DNA of 15,138 nucleotides from Syntrophaceae bacterium (GCA_017885225.1 JAFNGM010000229.1:9811-24948), one strand, 5' to 3'; shown: positions 6,633-15,138, counted from the stretch's first letter. The notes: generated from the sequence alone by a model not told the origin. Numbers and translations: made by a program.

Positions 6633-8989
6633 TGATACCCAACAGGTTAAAAAATACTCAGGTCACACAAATATTCAAGAAAACATTCAAAAAGACACCA
6701 TCGTTACCGGAGTTTTCAAAAAAAATAGTCTTCAATAAATGGACTATAGCCATTTGTGTAACTGCTGTGTTGACCTTTCTTCTTACACCTCAAGTCCATT
6801 TCTTTCATCCTGATTATAAAGTGGGCTCCATCGCTGCAATAGATGTGAGGGCAGATCGCGATTTTCTTGTAGAAGATAAAGTATCTACTGAACAGAAGAG
6901 AGCAGAGGCAATTAAAGATTTCAAATCAGTGTATGATTATGACAGTAATACCCCTGCCATTCTAAGAGCTGTCGTCACCCGAGCGTTCTTATCGGCGGAA
7001 CAGGCACACAATTCAAGCAACAACAGATCCCTGAAGCAGCTTTCTTTACAACAGATGAGAAACAATTTTGAGAATGCTCTGGGATTAACCCTCACTGATG
7101 AAGAATTTTATATCCTTCAGAAGTATAAATTTTCTCCTTATATATCCGAAAATATTTCACAGCTTATTGCAAGTATTTACAGTTCAGCGCTCATAACAAA
7201 CGCAGAATTTACAAAACAGGATGCGGGAAACGGCATTGTTGTCAGGGATATCAAAAACCAGAAGGAAAGGGTAGAAAATAATCTCAAATCCATCCAGCAT
7301 ATTGACACAATAGATGCCGCCCTTTTAAAAAAGGCTTCCACCATTCTCGATAACACACACGGTGACGTAAAAAAAGTTATTGTTCCTTTGACCAAAAAGC
7401 TGATCCAGCCTAATTTAACCTTCAATAAGAATGCTTCCGAAAGGAATAAGCAGATTGTTCTGAATGATATTAAACCCGTTTATTTTCATGTTCTCAAGGA
7501 TGAAATCATAGTGCGGGAAGGGGAAAAGATCTCTCCTCTCAATCAGGAAAAACTGGAAGCATTCTTTACGAGTAAAGGTGAAAAGTCTTTTTCAAGCATA
7601 TCTATTTTTTTGGGAACATTCCTCTTGATTCTCTCTCTCTCGATTATTCTCTCCTATTTAACCAGAATGTCCTTTCAGGTTAAAGAGAATATCAGCGATA
7701 TTGCGTTTCTCAGCGTGGCTATTGTGTTGCAAATTGTCCTGGTCAAGGCGGGAATTTTTATATGCGAAGCGATTCATAGGGCGTTTCCTCTTTTTCCAAC
7801 CGAAGCGTACTATCATGCTATTCCTTTTGCCGCGGGCGCCATGCTTGTGGGAATTCTCATAAATCGGAACGTTGCCTTCATATTCTCTGTGTATTCATCA
7901 ATACTTGCCGCTTTGTTGTTCGAAGGCAATATCGCGATCATGCTTTTTTCCCTTCTGGGATGTGTAGCCTCGTCGTATCAAGTTGTACACAGCAAAAAAC
8001 GCTCGGCTTTTTTTAAAGTTGGCCTCTTACTGAGTGCGATAAATTGCACGACCATACTGTTCCTTTGTCTTTCCTCGCCTTCGTGCAGTCTTTTATCTGG
8101 AACTACAATTATAAATCTTGCCATGGGATTCATGAGCGGCATCTTTTCAGCAATCATTGTTGCGGGATTGATACCCCTTTTTGAAACTCTTTTCAATTAT
8201 ACGACCGATATAAAGCTTTTAGAACTTGCCAATCTCAATCAGCCGATCTTCCAGAGAATGATCATGGAAGCTCCCGGCACATATCACCATAGTATTATTG
8301 TTTCCTCGCTTGTTGAAGCTGCAGCTGAAGCTATAGGAGCAAATCCGCTGCTCGCAAAGGTCAGCGCATATTATCATGATATCGGAAAAATCAAGAAGCC
8401 TCATTATTTTATTGAGAATCAGAGAAACGCTGAAAACAGGCACAACAAGCTTTCGCCACGAATGAGCAGCCTAATTATTACTGCTCATGTAAAAGATGGG
8501 TGTGAACTCGCGCACAAGGATAAGCTCGGAACGCAAATTACCAGCATCATAAGAGAGCATCATGGGACAAGTCTTGTGAGTTATTTTTATGAAAAAGCGA
8601 AACGTGACAGGGATTCCTCTATTCGATCCCTGCCTGAAAGTGATTTTCGGTATGCCGGACCTAAACCCCAAAGTAGAGAAGCTGGTCTTGTACTTCTCGG
8701 TGACGTTATTGAAGCCTCTTCAAGGACTTTATCAAATCCCTCACCTTCAAGAATTAAGAATCTCGTAAGAGAAAGAATTGAAAAAGTTTTAATGGATGGT
8801 CAACTTGACGAATGTAAACTTACACTTTATGATTTAAATCTAATCGCTGAGAATTTCACGAGAATTCTTAATGGCATTTTCCACCAGAGGATTGATTACC
8901 CCGAAATGGTCGTTTGCGACTTTAATGGTAGCAAAAAAGAAAACAATGTCTATTCTCATCGAAAACAGGCAGAAAAAAATAAGCCTTGA
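6632..8989 (+). CDS. pgpH: 7TM-HD phosphodiesterase, PgpH type (c-di-AMP)
   Basis: The 785-residue membrane protein has a first helix at about 37-53, then an extracytoplasmic 7TMR-HDED domain starting near the DVRADRDFLVEDK motif. A multi-helix membrane block spans about 320-520, and a cytoplasmic HD domain lies at about 545-700. All expected metal ligands are present: H553 (TYHHS), H582-D583 (YYHDIGK), H619 (TAHV), H643-H644 (REHHG) and D691 (LGDVIEA). Characterised PgpH proteins hydrolyse c-di-AMP to pApA. Applying that here follows from family membership, and no diadenylate cyclase lies in the window. The ATG at 6632 shares a base with the phoH stop (TGATG). A TTG three nt earlier is possible but unnecessary. 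Confidence 0.92.
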   Translation: MIPNRLKNTQVTQIFKKTFKKTPSLPEFSKKIVFNKWTIAICVTAVLTFLLTPQVHFFHPDYKVGSIAAIDVRADRDFLVEDKVSTEQKRAEAIKDFKSVYDYDSNTPAILRAVVTRAFLSAEQAHNSSNNRSLKQLSLQQMRNNFENALGLTLTDEEFYILQKYKFSPYISENISQLIASIYSSALITNAEFTKQDAGNGIVVRDIKNQKERVENNLKSIQHIDTIDAALLKKASTILDNTHGDVKKVIVPLTKKLIQPNLTFNKNASERNKQIVLNDIKPVYFHVLKDEIIVREGEKISPLNQEKLEAFFTSKGEKSFSSISIFLGTFLLILSLSIILSYLTRMSFQVKENISDIAFLSVAIVLQIVLVKAGIFICEAIHRAFPLFPTEAYYHAIPFAAGAMLVGILINRNVAFIFSVYSSILAALLFEGNIAIMLFSLLGCVASSYQVVHSKKRSAFFKVGLLLSAINCTTILFLCLSSPSCSLLSGTTIINLAMGFMSGIFSAIIVAGLIPLFETLFNYTTDIKLLELANLNQPIFQRMIMEAPGTYHHSIIVSSLVEAAAEAIGANPLLAKVSAYYHDIGKIKKPHYFIENQRNAENRHNKLSPRMSSLIITAHVKDGCELAHKDKLGTQITSIIREHHGTSLVSYFYEKAKRDRDSSIRSLPESDFRYAGPKPQSREAGLVLLGDVIEASSRTLSNPSPSRIKNLVRERIEKVLMDGQLDECKLTLYDLNLIAENFTRILNGIFHQRIDYPEMVVCDFNGSKKENNVYSHRKQAEKNKP

Positions 8990-9398
8990 CCTCCCGCGCA
9001 TACGACGCGTCATAAAAAAAATACTGAATTATGTGGATCGTAAAGGTTATGAAATAAGCCTGTTGTTTGTTGATAATGAGGAAATAAGGGATATGAACAA
9101 ACGTTATTTAAATCGCGATCATCCTACAAATGTTTTAAGTTTCTCTTTAAGAAATGGGCAATATGGAAATATAAATCCTTATATGCTCGGTGACATCGTT
9201 ATTTCAGCGGAAAAGGCACTTGAAGACGCCGGAGAAGCTGATATCGAATTAAATGATGAGATAGACTTTCTTATGATCCATGGTGTTCTTCATCTTCTTG
9301 ATTATAACCATGAAGATACCAGTGAAGCTGAGATTCTAAAGATGAATAAGAAAGAAAAGGAACTATTCTACGCCCTGAAAAAATATGAGATTGAATAG
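8946..9398 (+). CDS. ybeY: YbeY endoribonuclease / rRNA maturation factor
   Basis: This 150-residue protein carries the diagnostic zinc motif H112-GVL-H116-LLDYN-H122 (HxxxHxxxxxH), the DHPTNVLSFSL segment and GDIVIS, in the usual order for YbeY. YbeY acts in 16S rRNA 3'-end maturation and ribosome quality control. The ATG at 8946 gives the normal family length and overlaps the 3' end of pgpH by 44 nt. Longer in-frame starts at 8871 and 8925 would only add unrelated residues read from pgpH. The ribosome-binding site is poor (A-rich), which fits coupling to pgpH translation. It is the last gene of the + strand run and converges on the - strand transglycosylase gene 30 nt away. No clear terminator is seen between them. 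Confidence 0.94.
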   Translation: MSILIENRQKKISLDLPRIRRVIKKILNYVDRKGYEISLLFVDNEEIRDMNKRYLNRDHPTNVLSFSLRNGQYGNINPYMLGDIVISAEKALEDAGEADIELNDEIDFLMIHGVLHLLDYNHEDTSEAEILKMNKKEKELFYALKKYEIE

Positions 9399-9428
9399 GG
9401 GAAAATACAATATTGGTTTTCTTATCGA

Positions 9429-11357
9429 TTATTTCACCACTATAACCTGTCCTGGATGAATACTGTCATCTTTCCCTAGGTTATTGATTTCAAGTATCTT
9501 ATCGAGGCTTACTCCATTTTTTTTCGCAATCACCTCGAGACTATCCCCTTTTCGGACAGTGTATGTGTTGGAACCGGCAAGTGTAGTCGAAACTTTGCCC
9601 GTTTTGCTTCCTTTTTTGGGATCTGAAGTATCTGGATTACTATTTTGCTGCTTTGCCTCATTTCTTGAAAGAACAATGACTTGACCGGGTTTAAGGGCTG
9701 TTCCCTTTTTAAATTTGTTTAATCTTTTGATTTCATCAACAGTGGTATCATGTCGCCTTGCGAGAGATGTCAACGTATCGCCTTTTTTCACTTTATATCT
9801 AATAATATTGTCTACACTCGCCTGGGTTTTATCACTGTCTGACCGTTTCGTCGATTTAACCTTCGCATAGCGGGAAGTACTTACAGGTATAATTAATCGC
9901 TGGCCCGCTTTGACTTTTTTTCTGCCCGATATGTGATTGTAGTCCATGATCGCGCTTACGGATGTTCTATACCTGCGGGCAATTGAAACGACCGATTCCG
10001 CGCGTTTCGCCCTGTAAGTAATGAACACCTGACGGGATTTCTCGCATTTTGGAATGTCATCGACAATTGTGGTAAACCTACCCGCCAATCCCGGGGGTAT
10101 TTTGAGACTATATTCTTTGTCAGGTGTGATTTTCTGCCTTAATTCCGCATTGAGAGCAACAACTATTTCCTCACTTATTCCAAGATGCTCAGCAATATCC
10201 TGTAAACGCATTGATTTATTTATTTTTACCGTTTCATAGAGGTAAGAGGTTTGTTTTTCTGCTCCTTGATAGAGATCTATGCCATACTTTTTAGGGTCTC
10301 TAATTATGTGCAACGTTGCAAGAAATCTGGGTACGTAACGTGCAGTCTCATAGGGAAGCTGATGGTAGAGATCCCAGAATCTGTCGAAATAGTTGATATG
10401 CTGCCTCGATATGACCTTGAGAACCCTCCCTTCGCCGCAATTATACGCGGCCAGAACCGTGAGCCAGTCACCGAACATACCATGCAATTCTTTCAAATAA
10501 TCAATTGCTGCTCTTGTCGACTTTTCAAGATCCAATCTTTCGTCAATCCACTCGTCACGGCTGAGTCCATACTTGTAACCCGTTGACGGAATAAATTGCC
10601 AGAGGCCGAGGGCTCTCGCCCTGGAAAGCGCATGGGCTTTAAATCCGCTTTCCACGAGAGGAAGCCACGATAACTCCTCCGGCAAACCAGCCTTTTTCAA
10701 CTCCCTCAGAATGATGGGACGATAGAAAGAGGAACGTCTATACGACTGAATAAAAAATTCTTTTTCGATGGTTTGAAAAAGCCTGATTTCCTTCTCGACG
10801 TTAGCATTGATAGTATGAGGTATCTCACTCCGCTTACCGCTCGTTGTTGTGTGCTTTGATGAATAGATGGCGAGGAGTTGCTTCGATATGAGTAATCGCA
10901 GGTCATCTTTCTGGCGGGAAATGTCCGGATCTCCGTTTGTATCAAGCAACAAGGCATAGGCCTGATCTAGCAGGTCCAAAGCATTTTCCAGATCACCCTT
11001 GATCCAATATGCACGGGATTCATTGAGCAATATAAGGGCTTCCTCCATTATATCGCTCCCCTTCTCACCTTCCTGGTCTTTTTGTACCTTTTTTACAGGA
11101 AGCTCTTTGCTTTCCACAAACGCGTCTTTATCATGTTTCTCTCTTTGCTTCTGATCGAGAGAAGGGTCTTCATTTCCAGAAGATTCACTATTATTATGTT
11201 TATTTTCACCTATGGAGATTTTTTCGTTTCTGACGAGACTGTCATAAGGTTCATTTTTTGCTTTGCTTTGACCAAGTGCAGCGCTGATGAAAGCGCTATG
11301 ACAGAGAATGAATACTATGGCCATAATTAAGAGAAGAAAGCTGCTTCTTCTTGGCAT
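9429..11357 (-). CDS. MltD-like lytic transglycosylase with C-terminal LysM repeats
   Basis: The 642-residue protein has a signal peptide (about 1-30, cleavage near SAALG/Q), a charged low-complexity linker (about 31-95) and a TPR-like helical segment (about 100-160). The SLT domain lies at about 210-340 with catalytic E236 in LPLVESGF, then ALGLWQFIPSTG and AAYNCGEGRV. A degenerate LysM-like segment follows (MRLQDIAEHLGISEE). Three LysM modules, at about 444-493, 519-563 and 597-642, bind peptidoglycan. It should cleave glycan strands to 1,6-anhydromuropeptides in the periplasm, as MltD does. The ATG at 11357 has AAAGGAG nine nt upstream; an earlier in-frame start at 11411 would put 18 unneeded residues before the signal peptide. 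It follows prfB by 101 nt with no obvious terminator, so it may be read from the same transcript or from its own weak promoter. Confidence 0.92.
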   Translation of the reverse strand: MPRRSSFLLLIMAIVFILCHSAFISAALGQSKAKNEPYDSLVRNEKISIGENKHNNSESSGNEDPSLDQKQREKHDKDAFVESKELPVKKVQKDQEGEKGSDIMEEALILLNESRAYWIKGDLENALDLLDQAYALLLDTNGDPDISRQKDDLRLLISKQLLAIYSSKHTTTSGKRSEIPHTINANVEKEIRLFQTIEKEFFIQSYRRSSFYRPIILRELKKAGLPEELSWLPLVESGFKAHALSRARALGLWQFIPSTGYKYGLSRDEWIDERLDLEKSTRAAIDYLKELHGMFGDWLTVLAAYNCGEGRVLKVISRQHINYFDRFWDLYHQLPYETARYVPRFLATLHIIRDPKKYGIDLYQGAEKQTSYLYETVKINKSMRLQDIAEHLGISEEIVVALNAELRQKITPDKEYSLKIPPGLAGRFTTIVDDIPKCEKSRQVFITYRAKRAESVVSIARRYRTSVSAIMDYNHISGRKKVKAGQRLIIPVSTSRYAKVKSTKRSDSDKTQASVDNIIRYKVKKGDTLTSLARRHDTTVDEIKRLNKFKKGTALKPGQVIVLSRNEAKQQNSNPDTSDPKKGSKTGKVSTTLAGSNTYTVRKGDSLEVIAKKNGVSLDKILEINNLGKDDSIHPGQVIVVK

Positions 11358-11458
11358 CGTAATGAACTCCTTTACAGTTTCTATAGTCAGTATGCGTAAG
11401 TATGATTCCAAAGACAGCCGTATATATCACACATTACAATTTCCCACATACACTTTAT

Positions 11459-12548
11459 TTAACTCAATAGATACGCTTCAATGAAATCATCGATATCGCC
11501 ATCCAACACCCTGTTTGCATTGCCCGCCTCAAGATTAGTCCTGTGATCTTTGACCAGTTTATAGGGATGTAAGATATAGGAGCGGATCTGGCTTCCCCAG
11601 GATATATCTTTTTTCGTCTTATTCAGTTCATCAATTTTCTTCTTCTGCTCTTGAATTTCGATTTCGTAAAGTCGTGACTTTAAAAATTTCATAGCCATGG
11701 CTTTATTCTTATGCTGCGATCGCTCATTCTGACACTGCACAACTATTCCTGTGGGCATATGTGTGATTCTCACGGCTGAATCCGTTTTATTTACATGCTG
11801 ACCCCCTGCCCCGGTTGATCGGTATGTATCTATGCGGAGATCATTGTCGTCAATCTCGATGCTTATTTCATCATCGACTTCGGGATACACAAAAACGGAG
11901 GCAAACGAGGTGTGTCGACGGGCACCGGAATCGAAAGGCGATATCCGAACGAGCCTGTGAATACCAATTTCAGCCTTGGCATAGCCATAGGCATACTCTC
12001 CCTCTATCGTGAGGGAAACGCTCTTCACGCCGGCTTCATCGCCAGGCTGATAATCTATGATAGTGGTAGAAAAACCTTTCCTTTCAGTCCATCGTAAATA
12101 CATCCGTAAAAGCATCTCCGCCCAGTCCTGCGCCTCTGTTCCCCCTGCGCCGGCGTGAATGGTCATTATGGCATTCATCAAATCCTGTTCAGAGCCCAAC
12201 ATCAATTTGAGCTCTTCAGTTCTCAAGGATGATTTAAGTCCATCAATATCTTTTTCTATCTCTGCAATTGTGTCTTCATCATTTTCTTCACTCGCCAGAC
12301 TATACAGTATTTCTATGTCGCCGATTTCATTTATGAGCTTCGTCCAGGCATTGACTATCGTTTCCAGCTTGTTTTTTTCCTTCAGGATTTCTCGTGCTTT
12401 TTCCTGTTCGCTCCAGAAATTTTCATGCAGCACTGCTTTTTCTAATCCTTTGATTTTATCTGCCTTGACAGTGATGTCAAAGACATTCTCCTAAATGTTC
12501 TATCCTCTTTTTCAAATCGATTATAGTTTCATGAATTTCTCCAACCAT
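11459..12548 (-). CDS. prfB: Peptide chain release factor 2, with programmed +1 frameshift
   Basis: RF2 recognises UGA and UAA stops on the ribosome. Frame one starts at ATG 12548 (AAGGAG at 12557-12562, eight nt spacer) and encodes 23 residues ending GECL before an in-frame TGA at 12479-12477. A +1 shift at CTT-TGA-C continues as DITVKADKIKGLEKAVLHENFW to TAA at 11459, for 362 residues in all, the usual RF2 length. The SPF codon-reading tripeptide is in RISPFDSGARRH, and the catalytic GGQ is in STGAGGQHVNK. Single-frame gene calling would start within the second frame (GTG at 12433) and lose the N-terminus. The 5' end overlaps lnt by 20 nt, so translation is probably coupled. Confidence 0.96.
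12476..12492 (-). promoter_or_regulatory. RF2 autoregulatory frameshift site
   Basis: On the - strand the site reads AGGAG (12492-12488), AATGT, then CTTTGAC (12482-12476). This is the conserved prfB slip site with its internal Shine-Dalgarno-like element. When RF2 is scarce, ribosomes pausing at UGA slip +1 from CUU to UUU and complete RF2. The spacer between the AGGAG element and CTT is about one nt longer than in the E. coli site. Confidence 0.93.
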
Positions 12549-14100
12549 ATCCGGTTCTCCTTTTCAAAGTAATTAATACACAGCATAGTAAGGATATCAT
12601 GCATATCACAGTAAAGACATCACCATATGTTGCGTAAAAAGTTTCATAATGAATAAACTTTACTCTATCCCTTAATGCCGTTCTTGTAAACAGATCCGTT
12701 TTGGAAACGATCCTGCCCGTTGGGTCTATTACGGCGCTGATTCCTGTATTCGCCGACCTCACAATATATAAACGAGTTTCTATTGCTCTAAATACGGTCA
12801 TGGAAAGATGCTGATATGGTGCAGATGTATTCCCAAACCAGGCATCGTTCGTGATATTCACGAGCAAGTCAGCCCCCATTTTTTTGTAGGTTCTGCCGGC
12901 ATCAGGAAATATACCCTCATAGCAGATCAAGACGCCAATCTTGTATCTATTCATTGTGAGTGGATAGTAACCTTTTCCCGGACGAAAGTCCCCCACACCC
13001 ACGACCAATTTACTGATAAAGGGAAACAGCGTCCGCAGCGGCACAAACTCACCATATGGCACAAGGTGCACTTTATTATACTGTCCTGCTACCTTTCCAT
13101 GAGGCGATAACAGAAAAGCGCTGTTTAATAATGCGACGCAATCATCATCCCCATCACATTCTTTAACATAACTCGGACTTCCAAAGAGGAGCCACTCTCC
13201 TGACGTTTGCGCAATACTTGTAATCTCGTCGCGCATCCTGTTGTTCTCTTCCTGAAAGAAGAAAGGGGCTGCCGTTTCAGGCCATACCGTTAAGCCCGAA
13301 CGTGATGATTGTTTCTGGAGTGAGAGATATTTATACGCAGTAATGGTTTCATATTGAAAACGGGGATTCCATTTAATATTCTGATCAATATTGCCTTGAA
13401 CAATGGCAACATCTAAAGCTTCCGCTGTTTTTCCCGCTTCTTCAATTTGCTGTATTTTCAAGTATCCGTAACAAGAGACCATGAGAACCACACAGCAACC
13501 CAAAACTATTTCTCCCCATACCAACTTTCCCTTCAGCTTATTGGATATGGCATCAAAAGTGATGACATTGACCACCACAATAAGGAATGTAATACCAAAT
13601 GTACCTGTTACGTCGGCAACCTGGATTAAAGTTCTGTAGAGATATTGAGAGTGAGCCAGATTTTCCCAGGGAAATCCTGTAAGGAAATGTGACTTGACGT
13701 ATTCAAGACATGTCCATAAAACCGGCGCCGCAATAATCCGTGGTATGCCTTTGCCTGCGAAGTATACCATACCTGCTGCAAAAACCGCGAAATATATGCT
13801 CAGATATGCCGCGAGGAGTAACATGATCACAATGCCCAAGTAATACGGCAGATATCCATAGTGCACGACAACAAAAGTAATCCAGTACATGAGGCCGATA
13901 TTGGCCACGATGCCTGTCACAAAGCCGAGGATAACACCCTCTTTTACGCCCGCATCCTTGAGTGCAAAGAGAAGAGGAACCAAGGATATCCATGCGAGTA
14001 TGCCTATTCCGTGTTTGGGAAATGAGAGAAAAAAAAGAACCCCGGAAGTAACACCTAAGAACAAATTCATGTAACCGATGTGTGGGCGTAACAATTTCAA
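12529..14100 (-). CDS. lnt: Apolipoprotein N-acyltransferase
   Basis: This 523-residue inner-membrane enzyme transfers the third acyl chain to the N-terminal cysteine of lipoproteins, the last step of their maturation. Several hydrophobic helices fill residues 10-215 (for example IGILAWISLVPLLFAL and GWP-like FLTGFPWENLAHSQY at 139-153), with a further helix near 498-515. The periplasmic nitrilase domain (about 230-490) has the catalytic triad E275 (VWPETAAP), K343 (GQYNKVHLVPYGEF) and C393 (VLICYEGIFPD). The start is TTG with GGTGGAG seven nt upstream. It overlaps the corC stop by four nt (TTGA), and the 3' end overlaps prfB. The next Met (residue 11) would remove the cytoplasmic lead-in and has no comparable ribosome site. 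Confidence 0.94.
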   Translation of the reverse strand: MKLLRPHIGYMNLFLGVTSGVLFFLSFPKHGIGILAWISLVPLLFALKDAGVKEGVILGFVTGIVANIGLMYWITFVVVHYGYLPYYLGIVIMLLLAAYLSIYFAVFAAGMVYFAGKGIPRIIAAPVLWTCLEYVKSHFLTGFPWENLAHSQYLYRTLIQVADVTGTFGITFLIVVVNVITFDAISNKLKGKLVWGEIVLGCCVVLMVSCYGYLKIQQIEEAGKTAEALDVAIVQGNIDQNIKWNPRFQYETITAYKYLSLQKQSSRSGLTVWPETAAPFFFQEENNRMRDEITSIAQTSGEWLLFGSPSYVKECDGDDDCVALLNSAFLLSPHGKVAGQYNKVHLVPYGEFVPLRTLFPFISKLVVGVGDFRPGKGYYPLTMNRYKIGVLICYEGIFPDAGRTYKKMGADLLVNITNDAWFGNTSAPYQHLSMTVFRAIETRLYIVRSANTGISAVIDPTGRIVSKTDLFTRTALRDRVKFIHYETFYATYGDVFTVICMISLLCCVLITLKRRTGYGWRNS

Positions 14101-14942
14101 TTTTTATCTCCACCGTTCATAGCACGAAATTCATCTGTCTTCTTCAGTTTTACTTTCTTTATGCTTCGCTCGTCTGCAGATTCGATAATTATCTCCAGGT
14201 TATCGACATGAATAATTTCCCCGGTCACAGGGATTTTTTTGATGGCATTAAGAATATATCCGCCGAGCGTCTCAAACTTACCTTCCGGGAATTTTATCTG
14301 GAGGTGATCTTCAATCTCCTCTATCTCTACCCTCCCGTCAATAAGCGCATAACCATCCTGGAGATCGATTATATTTTCCTTTTTTGCATCATGTTCATCA
14401 TGTATTTCTCCCACTATTTCCTCTATCAAATCTTCAAGGGTAACAAGGCCTGATGTCCCACCGTATTCATCAATGACAATGGCCATGTGGTATTTTCTCT
14501 GTTTGAGTTCATGGAGCAGAAGATGCGTATTTTTGGTTTCTGGAATGTAATAAGGTTTGCGCAGACTGGATAGGATATCGCTTTCTGTTATGGGCTTTGA
14601 CCAGAATTTTAGAAGGTCTTTGACATTTAAAATACCGACGATGTTATCCACGCTCCCGGCATAGACGGGCATTCTTGTGTGGCCATGCGTAATCGTTAAT
14701 TCCAAAATCTCTTCAATCGTTGCGTCACTTCGAATCGCAATCATTTCCGTCCTTGGGATCATCACTTCCCTTACTATAGTTTCTCTGAATTCGAGTATGC
14801 TCTGAATCATTTCGCCGGACTGCGGATCTATAAGTCCTTTCTCTTCTCCGGCATCAATGATGGACTGGATTTCTTTTTCCAGACGTCCTTGATCGTCTGC
14901 AGAAAGAAACTTCTTGATTTTTGTTAATATTTTATTGTTCAA
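14097..14942 (-). CDS. corC: CorC/HlyC-type CBS-domain protein
   Basis: This 281-residue soluble protein of the CorC/TlyC group lacks the DUF21 membrane domain. It has the N-terminal motif ILEFRETIVREVMIPRTEM (about 49-67) and a CBS pair at about 68-195, including GHTRMPVY and EYGGTSGLVTLEDLIEEIVG. The C-terminal transporter-associated (CorC_HlyC) domain lies at about 205-275. Members bind adenine nucleotides and are linked to Mg/Co efflux or membrane maintenance; biochemical detail is limited. The start is TTG, preceded by AAAGGGA about nine nt upstream. There is an upstream in-frame TAA, and the next Met is too far inside. It heads the overlapping corC-lnt-prfB unit on the - strand. Confidence 0.92.
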   Translation of the reverse strand: MNNKILTKIKKFLSADDQGRLEKEIQSIIDAGEEKGLIDPQSGEMIQSILEFRETIVREVMIPRTEMIAIRSDATIEEILELTITHGHTRMPVYAGSVDNIVGILNVKDLLKFWSKPITESDILSSLRKPYYIPETKNTHLLLHELKQRKYHMAIVIDEYGGTSGLVTLEDLIEEIVGEIHDEHDAKKENIIDLQDGYALIDGRVEIEEIEDHLQIKFPEGKFETLGGYILNAIKKIPVTGEIIHVDNLEIIIESADERSIKKVKLKKTDEFRAMNGGDKN

Positions 14943-15038
14943 CGTTGCAATTCCCTTTCTTTAAAGCCCCCTGAGATACTCCGGCCGAAGGAGGTTCACA
15001 TCATTCGCTCCGATGACATCATAAATCATGCCTTACAT

Positions 15039-15072
15039 AAAAAAAGGAGTTAACCTGTATCGGTCAACCCCT
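15039..15072 (-). terminator. Intrinsic terminator after tRNA-Asp
   Basis: On the - strand AGGGGTTGACC (15072-15062) pairs over 11 positions, including two G-U pairs, with GGTTAACTCCT (15055-15045) around a six-nt loop. Seven T residues follow (15045-15039, the first shared with the stem). It lies nine nt past the CCA end of the tRNA. It separates the tRNA transcript from corC, so corC needs its own promoter in 14943-15038, where I see no convincing -35/-10 pair. Confidence 0.85.
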
Positions 15073-15081
15073 CATTGTGTA

Positions 15082-15138
15082 TGGCGGGGCCGATGGGACT
15101 CGAACCCACGCCCTCCGGCGTGACAGGCCGGCGTTATA
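15082..15138 (-). tRNA. tRNA-Asp (GTC), 5' end cut by the window edge
   Basis: Read on the - strand, the visible 57 nt run from the D-loop/stem side through the anticodon arm CCGGC-CTGTCAC-GCCGG (anticodon GTC). The T arm GTGGG-TTCGAGT-CCCAT, the acceptor strand CGGCCCC, the discriminator G and an encoded CCA follow. The 5' acceptor strand (expected GGGGCCG) and most of the D arm lie beyond the window. Confidence 0.93.

Noticed and set aside
9399..9428. Bidirectional terminator between ybeY and the transglycosylase gene
   Set aside because: Only a weak GAAAA/TTTTC pairing (9401-9405 with 9417-9421) around an 11-nt loop; too weak to call.
10251..10586. 111-aa + strand frame opposite the transglycosylase
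   Set aside because: Lies antisense to the SLT domain, whose motifs are clear on the - strand; no signals of its own.
13703..14113. 136-aa - strand frame overlapping the lnt start
   Set aside because: Alternative frame of lnt; Arg/Cys/His-rich composition typical of a shadow frame.
14943..15038. Promoter for corC between the tRNA terminator and the gene
   Set aside because: A promoter is expected, but no convincing -35/-10 pair could be picked; only a small CTCC/GGAG hairpin is visible near 14979-14993.
1..15138. CRISPR array, insertion sequence, prophage or defence cassette
   Set aside because: No spaced direct repeats, transposase, integrase, terminal inverted repeats or known defence domains were found; the genes are mainly housekeeping and envelope functions.

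Overview
The window (about 15.1 kb, moderately AT-rich, densely coding) looks like ordinary chromosome of a Gram-negative bacterium. Secreted proteins, an apolipoprotein N-acyltransferase and a MltD-like murein transglycosylase imply an outer membrane. The phoH / 7TM-HD phosphodiesterase / ybeY set together with corC-lnt-prfB resembles deltaproteobacterial (Desulfobacterota, perhaps Syntrophales-like) genomes. That placement is inferred from gene content and order only.

Left part, + strand (1-5525). The window opens with about 330 nt that hold only a possible gene tail, a short C-rich tandem repeat and a perfect 20-bp palindrome. Next come a secreted six-repeat MORN protein, a 175-nt gap with a strong hairpin, and a compact four-gene operon: a two-helix membrane protein, two exported M16 peptidase-family proteins and a cytoplasmic M20 metallopeptidase. 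The M16 pair has split motifs. The first protein carries the zinc site and lacks the R/Y pair; the second has lost the zinc site and keeps R/Y. This is the signature of a heterodimeric M16B protease.

Middle, + strand (5526-9398). phoH, pgpH (7TM-HD, c-di-AMP phosphodiesterase type) and ybeY form an overlapping operon for RNA metabolism, nucleotide signalling and ribosome/rRNA maturation.

Right part, - strand (9429-15138). In transcription order: a tRNA-Asp(GTC) cut by the window edge, its intrinsic terminator, corC, lnt, prfB and a LysM-containing lytic transglycosylase. corC, lnt and prfB overlap end to start. prfB is encoded in two frames joined by the classic CTT-TGA-C programmed +1 frameshift; the full RF2 of 362 residues can be rebuilt from 12548 down to 11459.

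I do not see a new defence, mobile or CRISPR system. The observations most worth following are the M16 heterodimer/M20 operon, the unusual leader and 60-aa frame after the MORN gene, the palindrome upstream of the MORN gene, and the convergent split of the phoH and corC halves of what is often one cluster.
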